Positions 7,355-13,226 of a stretch of 14,343 nucleotides of DNA are shown piece after piece. Position numbers and translations under genes: made by a program. The notes under the pieces were generated by a model. The model was given only the letters and a program-made list of their open reading frames with translations. It did no database searches and was not told the origin of the DNA. Position 1 is the first letter of the stretch. Every line of letters starts with the position of its first letter. The DNA comes from an uncultured Selenomonadales bacterium (GTDB lineage Bacteria; Bacillota_C; Negativicutes; Selenomonadales; Selenomonadaceae). The stretch is from positions 1 through 14,343 of the forward strand of contig CAMJNB010000003.1 of assembly GCA_946407175.1 (NCBI GenBank), written 5' to 3'.

Positions 7355-8647
7355 GTGGAAATTTTCAGAAGCAGTCGTCTGCGCTTGACGCTGGTGTATT
7401 CAACAATCATGGGGATTTTTTTAATCCTGCTGATTTTTTTGGTGCACGTGTCAATGGATTGGTCAATGTTTTCAGAGCAGGCGCAAGAACTTTCGGACGC
7501 GGCAGACGAAATTGCCGAGACGCAAGCTTACCACCTGCGCCACCCCAACACGACCGTTGATGAAAATCGCTACTACAAAAATACCAACGACCGATTATTT
7601 TTTTACATCTTCACGACGGAAGGGCAACTGCTTGACTTTGTGCGCGCGTCATTTCGCATTGAACCTTTTGTATTGGAATTTATGACGCCGGAAAAATTTC
7701 AAAAAGCCGAAGTACAAGTCTTCAACCTGCCGAGTGAATCGGGACGCCTTATAAACGTGATGATGACTACAAAAATTATTCAGGTCGGCGACGTCGAACA
7801 GAGAATTTACGTCGGCAAAGACGTGACGGCGCTGTATTCCGGTCTGCGCAAGGCAACATACATGCTTGTAATTTTAGGCATAATCGCGTTGGCAGTGGCG
7901 TCCTTCTTCGGTCACGTAATGGCGGGACGTGCGATAATCCCGCTGAAAGAGGCGTACGACAAACAAAAACAATTCGCCGCCGATGCGTCACACGAACTGC
8001 GTACGCCGCTTGCCGTAGTCATGGCGTCCGCCGATTTACTTTTGGCAGATCCTTCAATTAATAATCCGTTTTTGAAAGAGGTTATCGGCGACGTTAAAAG
8101 CGAAGTTAAAAAAATGTCAAAACTTGTCAGCGATTTATTGATGGTTGCACGCAGTGACAATAACGCGCTGAAAGTTAAAATTCAAGAGGCGGACTTGGGT
8201 AAAATTTTGACGCAAAACGTACGCATGATGAAACCGCTTGCCGAGAAAAAAGGAATTTTGCTGACCGGCGAAGGGTTCAGAAAAATTATAATTCGGTGTG
8301 ACGAACAGAAGATTAAGCAGTTAATTTTGATTCTCGTCGACAACGCGATTAAGTACACGCCGAGCGGCGGCAGTGTAGTTGTTCGGTTTGACGGCGAAGA
8401 CGAACAGAAAGTTATTTTTTCCGTGTCGGACAGCGGCATCGGCATTGCGCCGGAGGATAAAGATAAAATTTTTGAAAGGTTTTACCGCGTTGACAAAGCA
8501 CGTTCACGCGAAATGGGCGGCAACGGCTTGGGACTTTCAATCGCTACCGAAATTTTACGCCTGCACGAAGGGCAAATTTTTGTGGACTCGGAATTGGGTC
8601 AAGGTACAAAGTTCACCGTCGAATTAAAGCGAACTATCGATAAATAA
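7355..8647 (+). CDS. Membrane sensor histidine kinase paired with the OmpR-type regulator
   Basis: 430 residues. The first membrane segment is at about 10-33, an extracytoplasmic sensor of about 130 residues follows, then a second membrane segment (about 167-190). The HAMP linker looks short or degenerate: only about 15 residues separate the membrane from the HisKA domain. HisKA has FAADASHELRTPL with phospho-acceptor His213. HATPase_c has the N-box LVDNAIKYTPSGG (Asn330), the G1 box DSGIGIAPED (Asp359), the F box IFERFYRVD, and the G2 box GGNGLGLSIA (388-397). It is the cognate kinase of the preceding regulator by adjacency, with the two genes separated only by the heptamer array. The signal is unknown. 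A terminator hairpin begins within ten bases of the TAA stop. Confidence 0.94.
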   Translation: MEIFRSSRLRLTLVYSTIMGIFLILLIFLVHVSMDWSMFSEQAQELSDAADEIAETQAYHLRHPNTTVDENRYYKNTNDRLFFYIFTTEGQLLDFVRASFRIEPFVLEFMTPEKFQKAEVQVFNLPSESGRLINVMMTTKIIQVGDVEQRIYVGKDVTALYSGLRKATYMLVILGIIALAVASFFGHVMAGRAIIPLKEAYDKQKQFAADASHELRTPLAVVMASADLLLADPSINNPFLKEVIGDVKSEVKKMSKLVSDLLMVARSDNNALKVKIQEADLGKILTQNVRMMKPLAEKKGILLTGEGFRKIIIRCDEQKIKQLILILVDNAIKYTPSGGSVVVRFDGEDEQKVIFSVSDSGIGIAPEDKDKIFERFYRVDKARSREMGGNGLGLSIATEILRLHEGQIFVDSELGQGTKFTVELKRTIDK

Positions 8648-8653
8648 AAAAAC

Positions 8654-8679
8654 AGCCACTCAATTATGAGCGGCTTTTT
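8654..8679. terminator. Bidirectional Rho-independent terminator between convergent genes
   Basis: Arms 8654-8661 and 8668-8675 enclose a six-base AATTAT loop. On the + strand the stem has one A-C mismatch and is followed by a T-run (8675-8679), ending the kinase transcript. On the minus strand the same position is a G-U pair, so the stem is complete, and seven A's at 8646-8652 become its T-run, ending the operon that arrives from the right. Confidence 0.85.
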
Positions 8680-8686
8680 AATTTCA

Positions 8687-8728
8687 GCTACCGGCTAAAA
8701 GCTACCAGTTACCTGCTAATAGCTAAAT
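8687..8728 (-). repeat. Heptamer array at the 3' end of the MBL gene
   Basis: Six contiguous 7-bp units on + read GCTACCG (8687), GCTAAAA, GCTACCA, GTTACCT, GCTAATA and GCTAAAT (8722). On the minus strand, the coding strand of the neighbouring hydrolase, they read in the TAGC sense. The innermost unit (ATTTAGC on minus) contains the TAG stop codon of that gene at 8725-8723. Confidence 0.88.
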
Positions 8729-9856
8729 TAAATTAAACCATTCGGTAAAATTTTTTTCTTCGTCGAACGGAATCAATTCACCGATTTTCGGCGTCAGCAG
8801 TTTGTAAGATTTACCTGCACTAGCCGCAATTAAATCGTTGTAAGGTTCATTCCACGCATGACGTGCAAGCGGAAATTTGGCGGAGTGAATCGGTACAACT
8901 TTTTTTGCGCCGATATCAACCGCCGCGTCCGCAGTTTCATTCGGCAGACAGTGAATCGCGTGCCAATCCAAATTATATTGCCCGTTTTCCATAAAGGCGA
9001 AATCAAAGCCGCCGAATCTCTTTCCAATGTCTTTGAAGTGCGAAGAGTAGCCGCCGTCGCCACTGCAGAAAACTTTTTTATTCGGCGTCACGAAGGCAAA
9101 GGCGCACCATTCAGTTGGATTTTGCGTAGTAAATCTGCCGGAAAAATGTTGGCTCGGTAATATCGTAGCTTTAAAGTCCGCGCCGAAATCTGCGGTAGTG
9201 AACCAATCTTCCTCCACGATATTGGCAACGTCAAAACCCCATTGCTCAAAATATTCACCGACGCCTAACGGACAAAGTACGCGCTTAACTTTCGGCTTAA
9301 GTGCCATGATTGACGGGTAGTCAAGGTGATCCCAATGGTCATGAGTTATCGCAAGAATGTCAATCGGCGGGAAATCTTCTGCCGCGTAAATGTTACTGCC
9401 GTCGAACGCGCGATTTATAAAAAATATCGGTGAGGCATACGGCGAAAAGACGGGATCAAGTAAAATTCGGCGTCCGGCAAGTTGCAGGTAAATTGTCGAA
9501 TGTCCCATCCATACCGCGCAGTTTTGCTTAGGGTCAAGCGTGAGTAAATTTGTTTTTTCACTCGGCAAGGGCTTAGGCGGCTTGAGTGCTGATTTATCGC
9601 CTAAAAGCCATTTAACCATGTTGACAATGCGCGGTTCTTTTTTCTGCGCCTCTTCGGACATAACTTGTACCGGCGTCAAACATTCAAAATGGTCAGTGAA
9701 GTAATGCGGTGACGCCAAAATTTTTTGCAGTCTGTCACCTGCGGGAAGTCTGCCGAATTCCGGTCGATTCACGAAATAAAAAGCGCCGCCGCCTGCCGCC
9801 GCCGTTACGCCGACTAAGCCGATTAATGCATTGCGTAAAAAATTTCTGCGGTTCAT
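8723..9856 (-). CDS. Tat-targeted metallo-beta-lactamase-fold hydrolase (UlaG / NAPE-PLD-like)
   Basis: 377 residues from ATG 9856; a GTG two codons earlier (9862) is possible, but the ATG forms an ATGA overlap with the cupin stop. The N-terminus MNRRNFLRNALIGLVGV is a twin-arginine signal or anchor followed by an Ala/Gly-rich end, so the enzyme is exported. Metal motifs: THDHWDH (His172, His174, Asp176, His177), His237 in PSQHF, Asp267 in CSGDGG and His324 in VPIHSAKF. WMGHSTIYLQL and ILLDPVFSPYASP before the motif are typical of the UlaG/NAPE-PLD-like branch, which acts as phosphodiesterases or lactonases; the substrate here is unknown. It is the last gene of a three-gene minus-strand operon. 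The last codons and the stop lie at the edge of a repeat array. Confidence 0.88.
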   Translation of the reverse strand: MNRRNFLRNALIGLVGVTAAAGGGAFYFVNRPEFGRLPAGDRLQKILASPHYFTDHFECLTPVQVMSEEAQKKEPRIVNMVKWLLGDKSALKPPKPLPSEKTNLLTLDPKQNCAVWMGHSTIYLQLAGRRILLDPVFSPYASPIFFINRAFDGSNIYAAEDFPPIDILAITHDHWDHLDYPSIMALKPKVKRVLCPLGVGEYFEQWGFDVANIVEEDWFTTADFGADFKATILPSQHFSGRFTTQNPTEWCAFAFVTPNKKVFCSGDGGYSSHFKDIGKRFGGFDFAFMENGQYNLDWHAIHCLPNETADAAVDIGAKKVVPIHSAKFPLARHAWNEPYNDLIAASAGKSYKLLTPKIGELIPFDEEKNFTEWFNLI

Positions 9857-10290
9857 TTCCACTCTAATTTATCATACTCCGCCGCGTCGACCGGTTCGCA
9901 CCATTCAGTAGATTTTTCAACGCCGTCAACTTCAACCGCCAAATGTTGAAATGCGGAATCTTTAGCCGCGCCGTGCCAATGCTTGACGTTAGCAGGAATA
10001 TGTACCACGTCGCCGGGCTTTAACGCCTGCGCAGGTTTACCCCATTCTTGATACCAGCCGCGACCGTACGTCACAAGTAGCATTTGTCCGCCGCCGCTTT
10101 TCGCGTGATGTATGTGCCAATGGTTACGGCAAGCAGGTTCAAAAGTCACGTTGCCGATAACAACTTGGTCAAGCGAAATCATATTTAGGTAACTCGTGCC
10201 GTCAAAGTACTGCGCGTAGTTGACGTTTTCGCCGCCGACGGGAAAGATACTCTGCGCGGTAATTTCTTCTAAAGTCATTTTGTCTGCCAT
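9853..10290 (-). CDS. Small single-domain cupin protein
   Basis: 145 residues, one beta-barrel cupin. The first cupin motif, around residues 56-84, has NHWHIHH followed by GGGQ and GRGWYQEWG; the candidate metal ligands are His57/59/61 and Gln69. The second motif (about 92-106) has PGDVVHIPANVKHWHG with His104/His106. The His-x-His ... Gln ... His set resembles the Mn-binding cupins that include bacterial hydroxynitrile lyases, but no reaction can be assigned. No signal peptide is seen, so it is probably cytoplasmic. AGAGGAA precedes the ATG. It overlaps the hydrolase by 4 bp (ATGA). Cupins of this type are often adjacent or fused to CMD-family proteins, as with its other neighbour here. Confidence 0.85.
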   Translation of the reverse strand: MADKMTLEEITAQSIFPVGGENVNYAQYFDGTSYLNMISLDQVVIGNVTFEPACRNHWHIHHAKSGGGQMLLVTYGRGWYQEWGKPAQALKPGDVVHIPANVKHWHGAAKDSAFQHLAVEVDGVEKSTEWCEPVDAAEYDKLEWK

Positions 10291-10307
10291 AAAATTTTCC
10301 TCTACAA

Positions 10308-10342
10308 TCTAAAAGCTAAAAGCTTAAAGCTGTAAGCTACTC
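10308..10342 (-). repeat. Heptamer array between the CMD and cupin genes
   Basis: Five 7-bp units on +: TCTAAAA (10308), GCTAAAA (10315), GCTTAAA (10322), GCTGTAA (10329), GCTACTC (10336). On the minus coding strand they run in the TAGC sense. The unit nearest the CMD gene (GAGTAGC on minus) contains its TAG stop codon (10339-10337). The units decay away from that stop. Confidence 0.8.
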
Positions 10343-10762
10343 TCCATAAACTTCTTTAGCCAAACGGAAAGCCGCCCATGCCTTAGGCCAGCCCGCATAA
10401 AAGCCGAGTTGCGTAATGACTTCTGCCATTTCTTCTTTCGTGACGCCGTTTTTCTTCGCGTTTTCAAGGTGATACTTAAATGAACTGTCGGTAATGCCCA
10501 TGCTTAAAAGCGCCGTGACAGTGATTAAACTTCTGTCACGAAGAGAAAGTTTATCGTTGCGCGACCAAACTTCGCCGAAAAGAATATCATCATTGTAGCG
10601 CGCAAAGTCAGGTGCAAATTTACCAAGTGCGTCACGACCCGCAGTCTGTACGACTTTCACGGGAGCTTTTTTTTCATTGTCCACGTCTTTTGCCTCCGAT
10701 GCTGAAAAATTTGTTACAAACAATCCTGCGACGAGTGCCGCCGTCAAAAATTTTTTAAGCAC
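10337..10762 (-). CDS. Exported carboxymuconolactone-decarboxylase-family protein (AhpD-like fold)
   Basis: 141 residues from GTG 10762. The frame is open to 10852, but a GAGGTG with a six-base spacer supports this GTG, and the promoter lies inside the longer frame. From here the protein begins with a Sec signal peptide: MLKKF, a hydrophobic core of about 12 residues, then SASEA. The mature part has the CMD family pattern: GKFAPDFARYNDDILFGEVW (47-66), LRDRSLITVTALLSMGI (74-90), KYHLENAKKNGVTKEE (96-111) and FYAGWPKAWAAF (121-132). No CxxC motif is present, so peroxidase chemistry of the AhpD kind is unlikely; the reaction is unknown. It is first in an operon with the cupin and the Tat-targeted hydrolase, which suggests a shared envelope or detoxification pathway (inference). 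Confidence 0.87.
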   Translation of the reverse strand: MLKKFLTAALVAGLFVTNFSASEAKDVDNEKKAPVKVVQTAGRDALGKFAPDFARYNDDILFGEVWSRNDKLSLRDRSLITVTALLSMGITDSSFKYHLENAKKNGVTKEEMAEVITQLGFYAGWPKAWAAFRLAKEVYGE

Positions 10763-10768
10763 AAAATT

Positions 10769-10774
10769 CACCTC
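10769..10774 (-). promoter_or_regulatory. Ribosome binding site deciding the CMD start
   Basis: GAGGTG on the minus strand, six bases before GTG 10762. It coincides with the expected transcription start, so the leader is only about 12 bases. Confidence 0.75.
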
Positions 10775-10780
10775 GACAAA

Positions 10781-10809
10781 ATTATATTCTGCGAAAAAAA
10801 ATATTTCAA
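10781..10809 (-). promoter_or_regulatory. Sigma70-type promoter of the CMD-cupin-MBL operon
   Basis: On the minus strand, TTGAAA (10809-10804) and a perfect TATAAT (10786-10781) are separated by exactly 17 bases. Transcription would start near 10774, just before GTG 10762. This is the clearest promoter in the window and shows that the operon is independently transcribed. Confidence 0.85.
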
Positions 10810-10864
10810 GTAATTTTTCAATGCGGCGTGACTGCTTGTCTTTACGCGGCATTTGCGTTAAGAT

Positions 10865-10934
10865 TAGTTGTTAGCTGGTAGCTGGTAGCGGTTAGCTGGT
10901 AGCTTGTCATTCTTAATTCTTAATTCTTATGGCG
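10865..10934 (+). repeat. Ten-unit heptamer array in the divergent CMD/glycosyltransferase spacer
   Basis: Ten 7-bp steps in one phase from 10865: TAGTTGT, TAGCTGG twice, TAGCGGT, TAGCTGG, TAGCTTG, then TCATTCT, TAATTCT twice, and TATGGCG. The TAGC type changes to a TTCTTAA type in the middle without losing the 7-bp phase. The array ends directly at the ribosome binding site of the glycosyltransferase gene. Confidence 0.88.
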
Positions 10935-10942
10935 GGGTGGAG
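10934..10942 (+). promoter_or_regulatory. Ribosome binding site deciding the glycosyltransferase start
   Basis: A purine-rich GGGGTGGAG precedes TTG 10946 (spacer of six bases after GGGGTG). The open frame continues upstream to a TTG at 10904, but that would translate the repeat array and has no ribosome binding site. Confidence 0.6.
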
Positions 10943-10945
10943 TTT

Positions 10946-12781
10946 TTGTCGGACGAAAAATTAAATTGGCTTATACTTGCCGAAAAATTTGCGGCAAGCG
11001 GCAATCCACATTCAATGCGCGGCGTTGCACGTGAACTTTTCGACCTTGACAAAAAATCTGCAGACGGTCCCGCAATTATGGCAGAGGCGGCGCTATATCT
11101 CGGAATTTTGGAAGAATCTGAAATTCTTGCACGTGACGCCTTGACGCTTGATAAAAATAATCTGCGCGCACGCTTTGTGTTAGGCGGCGTTGCGGCGGAG
11201 AAATTTAACCTTATCGACGAACTGAAACTTTTGAAAGGCGTTATTGACGACGCGCATAAAATTTTGGACGACTTTAACTCCCGCGAACACGGCGGCAGAT
11301 TTAAAATTCTTTATTCCGATGACAAAAAAATTTCCGAAGACGACAAGAAAATTATTTTGCTGACTAAGACTACTTTGTATAAGGCGCTGTGTTTAATTTC
11401 AAACGGTCTCTACCTTTCCGGCGACCCATTTTCAGCGTCAAATGCTCTACGTGAGGCAAGCGGCTTGACTAAGGACAACGAACAGGCGGCGGAAATTTAT
11501 TCAAAGCATTTATTTTTACGTAACTACCGTGAAATTTCGCCGTACAAAGTCAAGCAGGCCGCGCAGAAGTACGACAGCTTTTTTGCAAGCGTCACGAAAT
11601 TTTCAAATGACGGCATAAACTACGCGCCGGATAAAAAATTGAAAATCGGCTACATTTCGCCGGACTTTCGCCAACACGCCGTTGCAAATTTCATACTGCC
11701 GCTTTTAAAAAATTACGACGCAAAAAATTTTGCTGTTACCTGCTATCAAACCGGTAAAAGAGATTTCGTCACGGATAAGCTGAAAAAATTAAAAGTCACG
11801 TGGCGCGATGTCAGCAAGTTGCCGGTACAAAAAATCGCGCAGATTATTCACGACGACCGCATAGATATTTTAGTTGACCTTGCGGGACATTCGCAAAATA
11901 ATTCACTGCCGGTGTTAGCGAGAAAGCCCGCGCCGATTCAAATTTGTGCGATAGGTTACACGGCGACGACGGGACTTAAGGCGGTTGACTATTTTTTATC
12001 GGATCATATCTGTATGCCGGAGCAAGGTGATCCGCCGGATTTCACTGAAAAAATTCTGCGCGTCGGCGGTTGCCATTTGTGCTACACGCCGGGACTGATT
12101 CGCGATATACCTGCGGCGGGAGTGCATGCGCCGGTTTTGAAAAACGGCTATGTCACCTACGGCAGTTTTAACAATTTTGCTAAGGTGAGTGACAGCGTTT
12201 TATATGCGTGGCGTGCGATTTTGGAGGATATGTCAACTGCGCGGCTGGTGATTAAAAGTAAACTTTGCAGTATCGACAGCGGTTTAGAGATTTTGAATGA
12301 GCGGCTTAAGAAAATGAGTTTTCCGCTTGACAGAGTGGAACTTCGTCCGTACAGCAAGGATTATCTTGAACAGTACCGCGACATTGACATTGCGCTTGAC
12401 ACATTTCCATACACCGGAGGATTGACGACGTGCGAGGCGTTGTATATGGGCGTGCCGGTTATTTCGGTGCGCGGCAAGTCTCACGGTTCGCGTTTCGGCT
12501 CATCAATTTTGACCGCCGCAGATTTAACCGAGCTTATTGCGATTAATCCAATGGGGTACATAAAAAAAGCCGTGCAAGTCGGTCAGCGCATTGAGTTTAT
12601 CGCCGGCTATCACGCGGGACTGCGCGAACAGCTTTTAAAGTCACGGCTAATGGACGCGGAAAGTTATATGCGTGATTTAGAAAAGTGTTATCGTGACATT
12701 TGGCAACGGCACTGCAAAAAAATTTCCGAGCAACAGCGTTTCGGACGTTTGAAGTTAATCGCAGAATTTGATTCACATTAA
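10946..12781 (+). CDS. GT41 family O-linked glycosyltransferase (SPINDLY/OGT-like)
   Basis: 611 residues from TTG 10946. An N-terminal helical region (about 1-220) has TPR-like helix pairs, for example AIMAEAALYLGILEESEILA. The C-terminal two-lobed GT41 domain (about 232-590) carries KIGYISPDFRQHAVANF (His244), DLAGHSQNNSL (His315), QICAIGYTATTGLKAVDYFLSDH, TYGSFNNFAKVS, VIKSKL, DIALDTFPYTGGLTTCEALYMGVPVIS (Asp485) and SHGSRFGSSIL (His513). Members transfer a sugar from a nucleotide sugar to Ser/Thr of proteins. In bacteria they often modify flagellin or adhesins, but no such target is in this window. The start choice rests on the ribosome binding site. The gene stands alone on its strand between a divergent operon and a repeat-rich spacer. 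The sugar donor cannot be read from the sequence. Confidence 0.92.
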   Translation: MSDEKLNWLILAEKFAASGNPHSMRGVARELFDLDKKSADGPAIMAEAALYLGILEESEILARDALTLDKNNLRARFVLGGVAAEKFNLIDELKLLKGVIDDAHKILDDFNSREHGGRFKILYSDDKKISEDDKKIILLTKTTLYKALCLISNGLYLSGDPFSASNALREASGLTKDNEQAAEIYSKHLFLRNYREISPYKVKQAAQKYDSFFASVTKFSNDGINYAPDKKLKIGYISPDFRQHAVANFILPLLKNYDAKNFAVTCYQTGKRDFVTDKLKKLKVTWRDVSKLPVQKIAQIIHDDRIDILVDLAGHSQNNSLPVLARKPAPIQICAIGYTATTGLKAVDYFLSDHICMPEQGDPPDFTEKILRVGGCHLCYTPGLIRDIPAAGVHAPVLKNGYVTYGSFNNFAKVSDSVLYAWRAILEDMSTARLVIKSKLCSIDSGLEILNERLKKMSFPLDRVELRPYSKDYLEQYRDIDIALDTFPYTGGLTTCEALYMGVPVISVRGKSHGSRFGSSILTAADLTELIAINPMGYIKKAVQVGQRIEFIAGYHAGLREQLLKSRLMDAESYMRDLEKCYRDIWQRHCKKISEQQRFGRLKLIAEFDSH

Positions 12782-12789
12782 AAAAAATC

Positions 12790-12800
12790 GGCGCGGATGT
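12790..12800 (+). repeat. GGCGCGGATGT motif, copy 1
   Basis: An exact direct copy of the motif at 12854-12864, and with the same type of flank: an A-run and two variable bases before it (AAAAAA-nn-C). It begins nine bases after the glycosyltransferase stop. Read on minus, both copies give the tail sense -IRA-x-FF, hinting at two copies of the same 3' end. Confidence 0.75.
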
Positions 12801-12835
12801 TTGAATCAATGCGTAAGGCGTAATGGAATGAAGAA

Positions 12836-12958
12836 TTAAAACTCAAAAAAGACGGCGCGGATGTATTCGCTGCGGTCAGCCACGTCGGAATTACCGTAAC
12901 CTTGTTCGTACGTTAAAGTTTGAATTACAACCAACCCTGCGAGCAACATCCGCGCCAT
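12836..12958 (-). CDS. Possible 40-residue small protein (unrecognised)
   Basis: ATG at 12958 to TAA at 12836 on the minus strand gives 40 residues, beginning MARMLLAGLVVIQTLTYEQG and ending SEYIRAVFFEF: a short hydrophobic N-terminal part and a polar C-terminal part. No good ribosome binding site precedes it (only AAAGAAAAC). Its two ends coincide with the inverted copies of GGCGCGGATGT, so the frame may be a by-product of a repeat element rather than a gene. The residue composition is protein-like, which is why it is listed. Function unknown. Confidence 0.3.
   Translation of the reverse strand: MARMLLAGLVVIQTLTYEQGYGNSDVADRSEYIRAVFFEF
12854..12956. repeat. Candidate small element with terminal inverted repeats
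   Basis: GGCGCGGATGT at 12854-12864 faces its exact complement at 12946-12956. The match continues imperfectly inward (ATTCGC at 12865-12870 against GCGAGCA at 12941-12947 read in reverse complement), giving about 17-18 bp ends around an interior of about 70 bp. The size and ends resemble a MITE- or REP-type element. No target-site duplication is evident. Confidence 0.5.
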
Positions 12959-12968
12959 GTTTTCTTTG

Positions 12969-12997
12969 CTACTTTCTTTTGCGCCAAAAGAAAGTAG
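12969..12997. repeat. Perfect 13-bp palindrome with a CGC loop
   Basis: CTACTTTCTTTTG (12969-12981) and CAAAAGAAAGTAG (12985-12997) are exact reverse complements separated by three bases. There is no T-run on either side, so it is unlikely to be a terminator. Palindromes with this TTTCTTTTG-CAAAAGAAA core are familiar as recurring intergenic sequences in many bacterial genomes (from memory). Confidence 0.85.
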
Positions 12998-13006
12998 GTT
13001 CAAACC

Positions 13007-13051
13007 GCCAAAAAAAAGTAAATCCTAAGCCAAAGAAAAAGTAAATCCTAA
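13007..13051 (+). repeat. Two-copy tandem repeat of 22/23 bp
   Basis: Copy 1 (13007-13028) and copy 2 (13029-13051) both start GCCAAA and end AAAAAGTAAATCCTAA; copy 2 has one extra base (a G inside the A-run). Confidence 0.85.
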
Positions 13052-13117
13052 AAATCTTAGTCATGCATAAAAATTTGAATTAGTCAACACATACTAGAGC
13101 TTACAAAAATTTTAAAG

Positions 13118-13143
13118 TCCTGCAGATAAGCAGGATTTTTTTT
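13118..13143 (+). terminator. Rho-independent terminator
   Basis: TCCTGC (13118-13123) and GCAGGA (13130-13135) pair across a six-base loop, followed directly by eight T's (13136-13143). It reads on the + strand. The nearest + gene ends about 340 bp upstream, so it either ends a long glycosyltransferase transcript or a small RNA from the spacer. Confidence 0.85.
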
Positions 13144-13226
13144 ATTCTGCGTTTAATTAAATCGAAATTATAAATTTTAATGTTTGTGCCGAATTTATTT
13201 CAGCACAGTAAGAAGGGGGAAAATTT

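Larger units (their letters stand above)
12782..13226. other. Repeat-rich spacer of about 445 bp without a firm gene
   Basis: It holds three copies of an 11-bp motif, a possible small inverted-repeat element with a 40-codon frame, a 13-bp perfect palindrome, a 22/23-bp tandem repeat and an intrinsic terminator, each listed separately. The rest, 13052-13117 and 13144-13210, is AT-rich with no convincing promoter or RNA gene. An in-frame TAA at 13209-13211 closes the next gene's frame upstream. Confidence 0.8.

Noticed and set aside
10763..10852. N-terminal extension of the CMD protein to an ATG at 10852
   Set aside because: The extension contains a near-consensus promoter and the ribosome binding site, and would bury the signal peptide inside the protein.
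636..10934. The short repeat arrays as CRISPR arrays
   Set aside because: Units are 7-8 bp with no spacers, and no cas genes are nearby.
10904..10945. N-terminal extension of the glycosyltransferase to a TTG at 10904
   Set aside because: It would translate heptamer units, and no ribosome binding site precedes it; a good one lies before TTG 10946.
12597..12809. A 70-codon minus-strand frame antisense to the glycosyltransferase end
   Set aside because: Most of it is antisense to a well-supported coding region. Only its first residues overlap the GGCGCGGATGT repeat, which explains the apparent start.
13075..13107. A promoter TTGAAT with TACAAA or TACTAG for a spacer RNA
   Set aside because: The spacings (21 and 11 bases) do not fit a sigma70 promoter.
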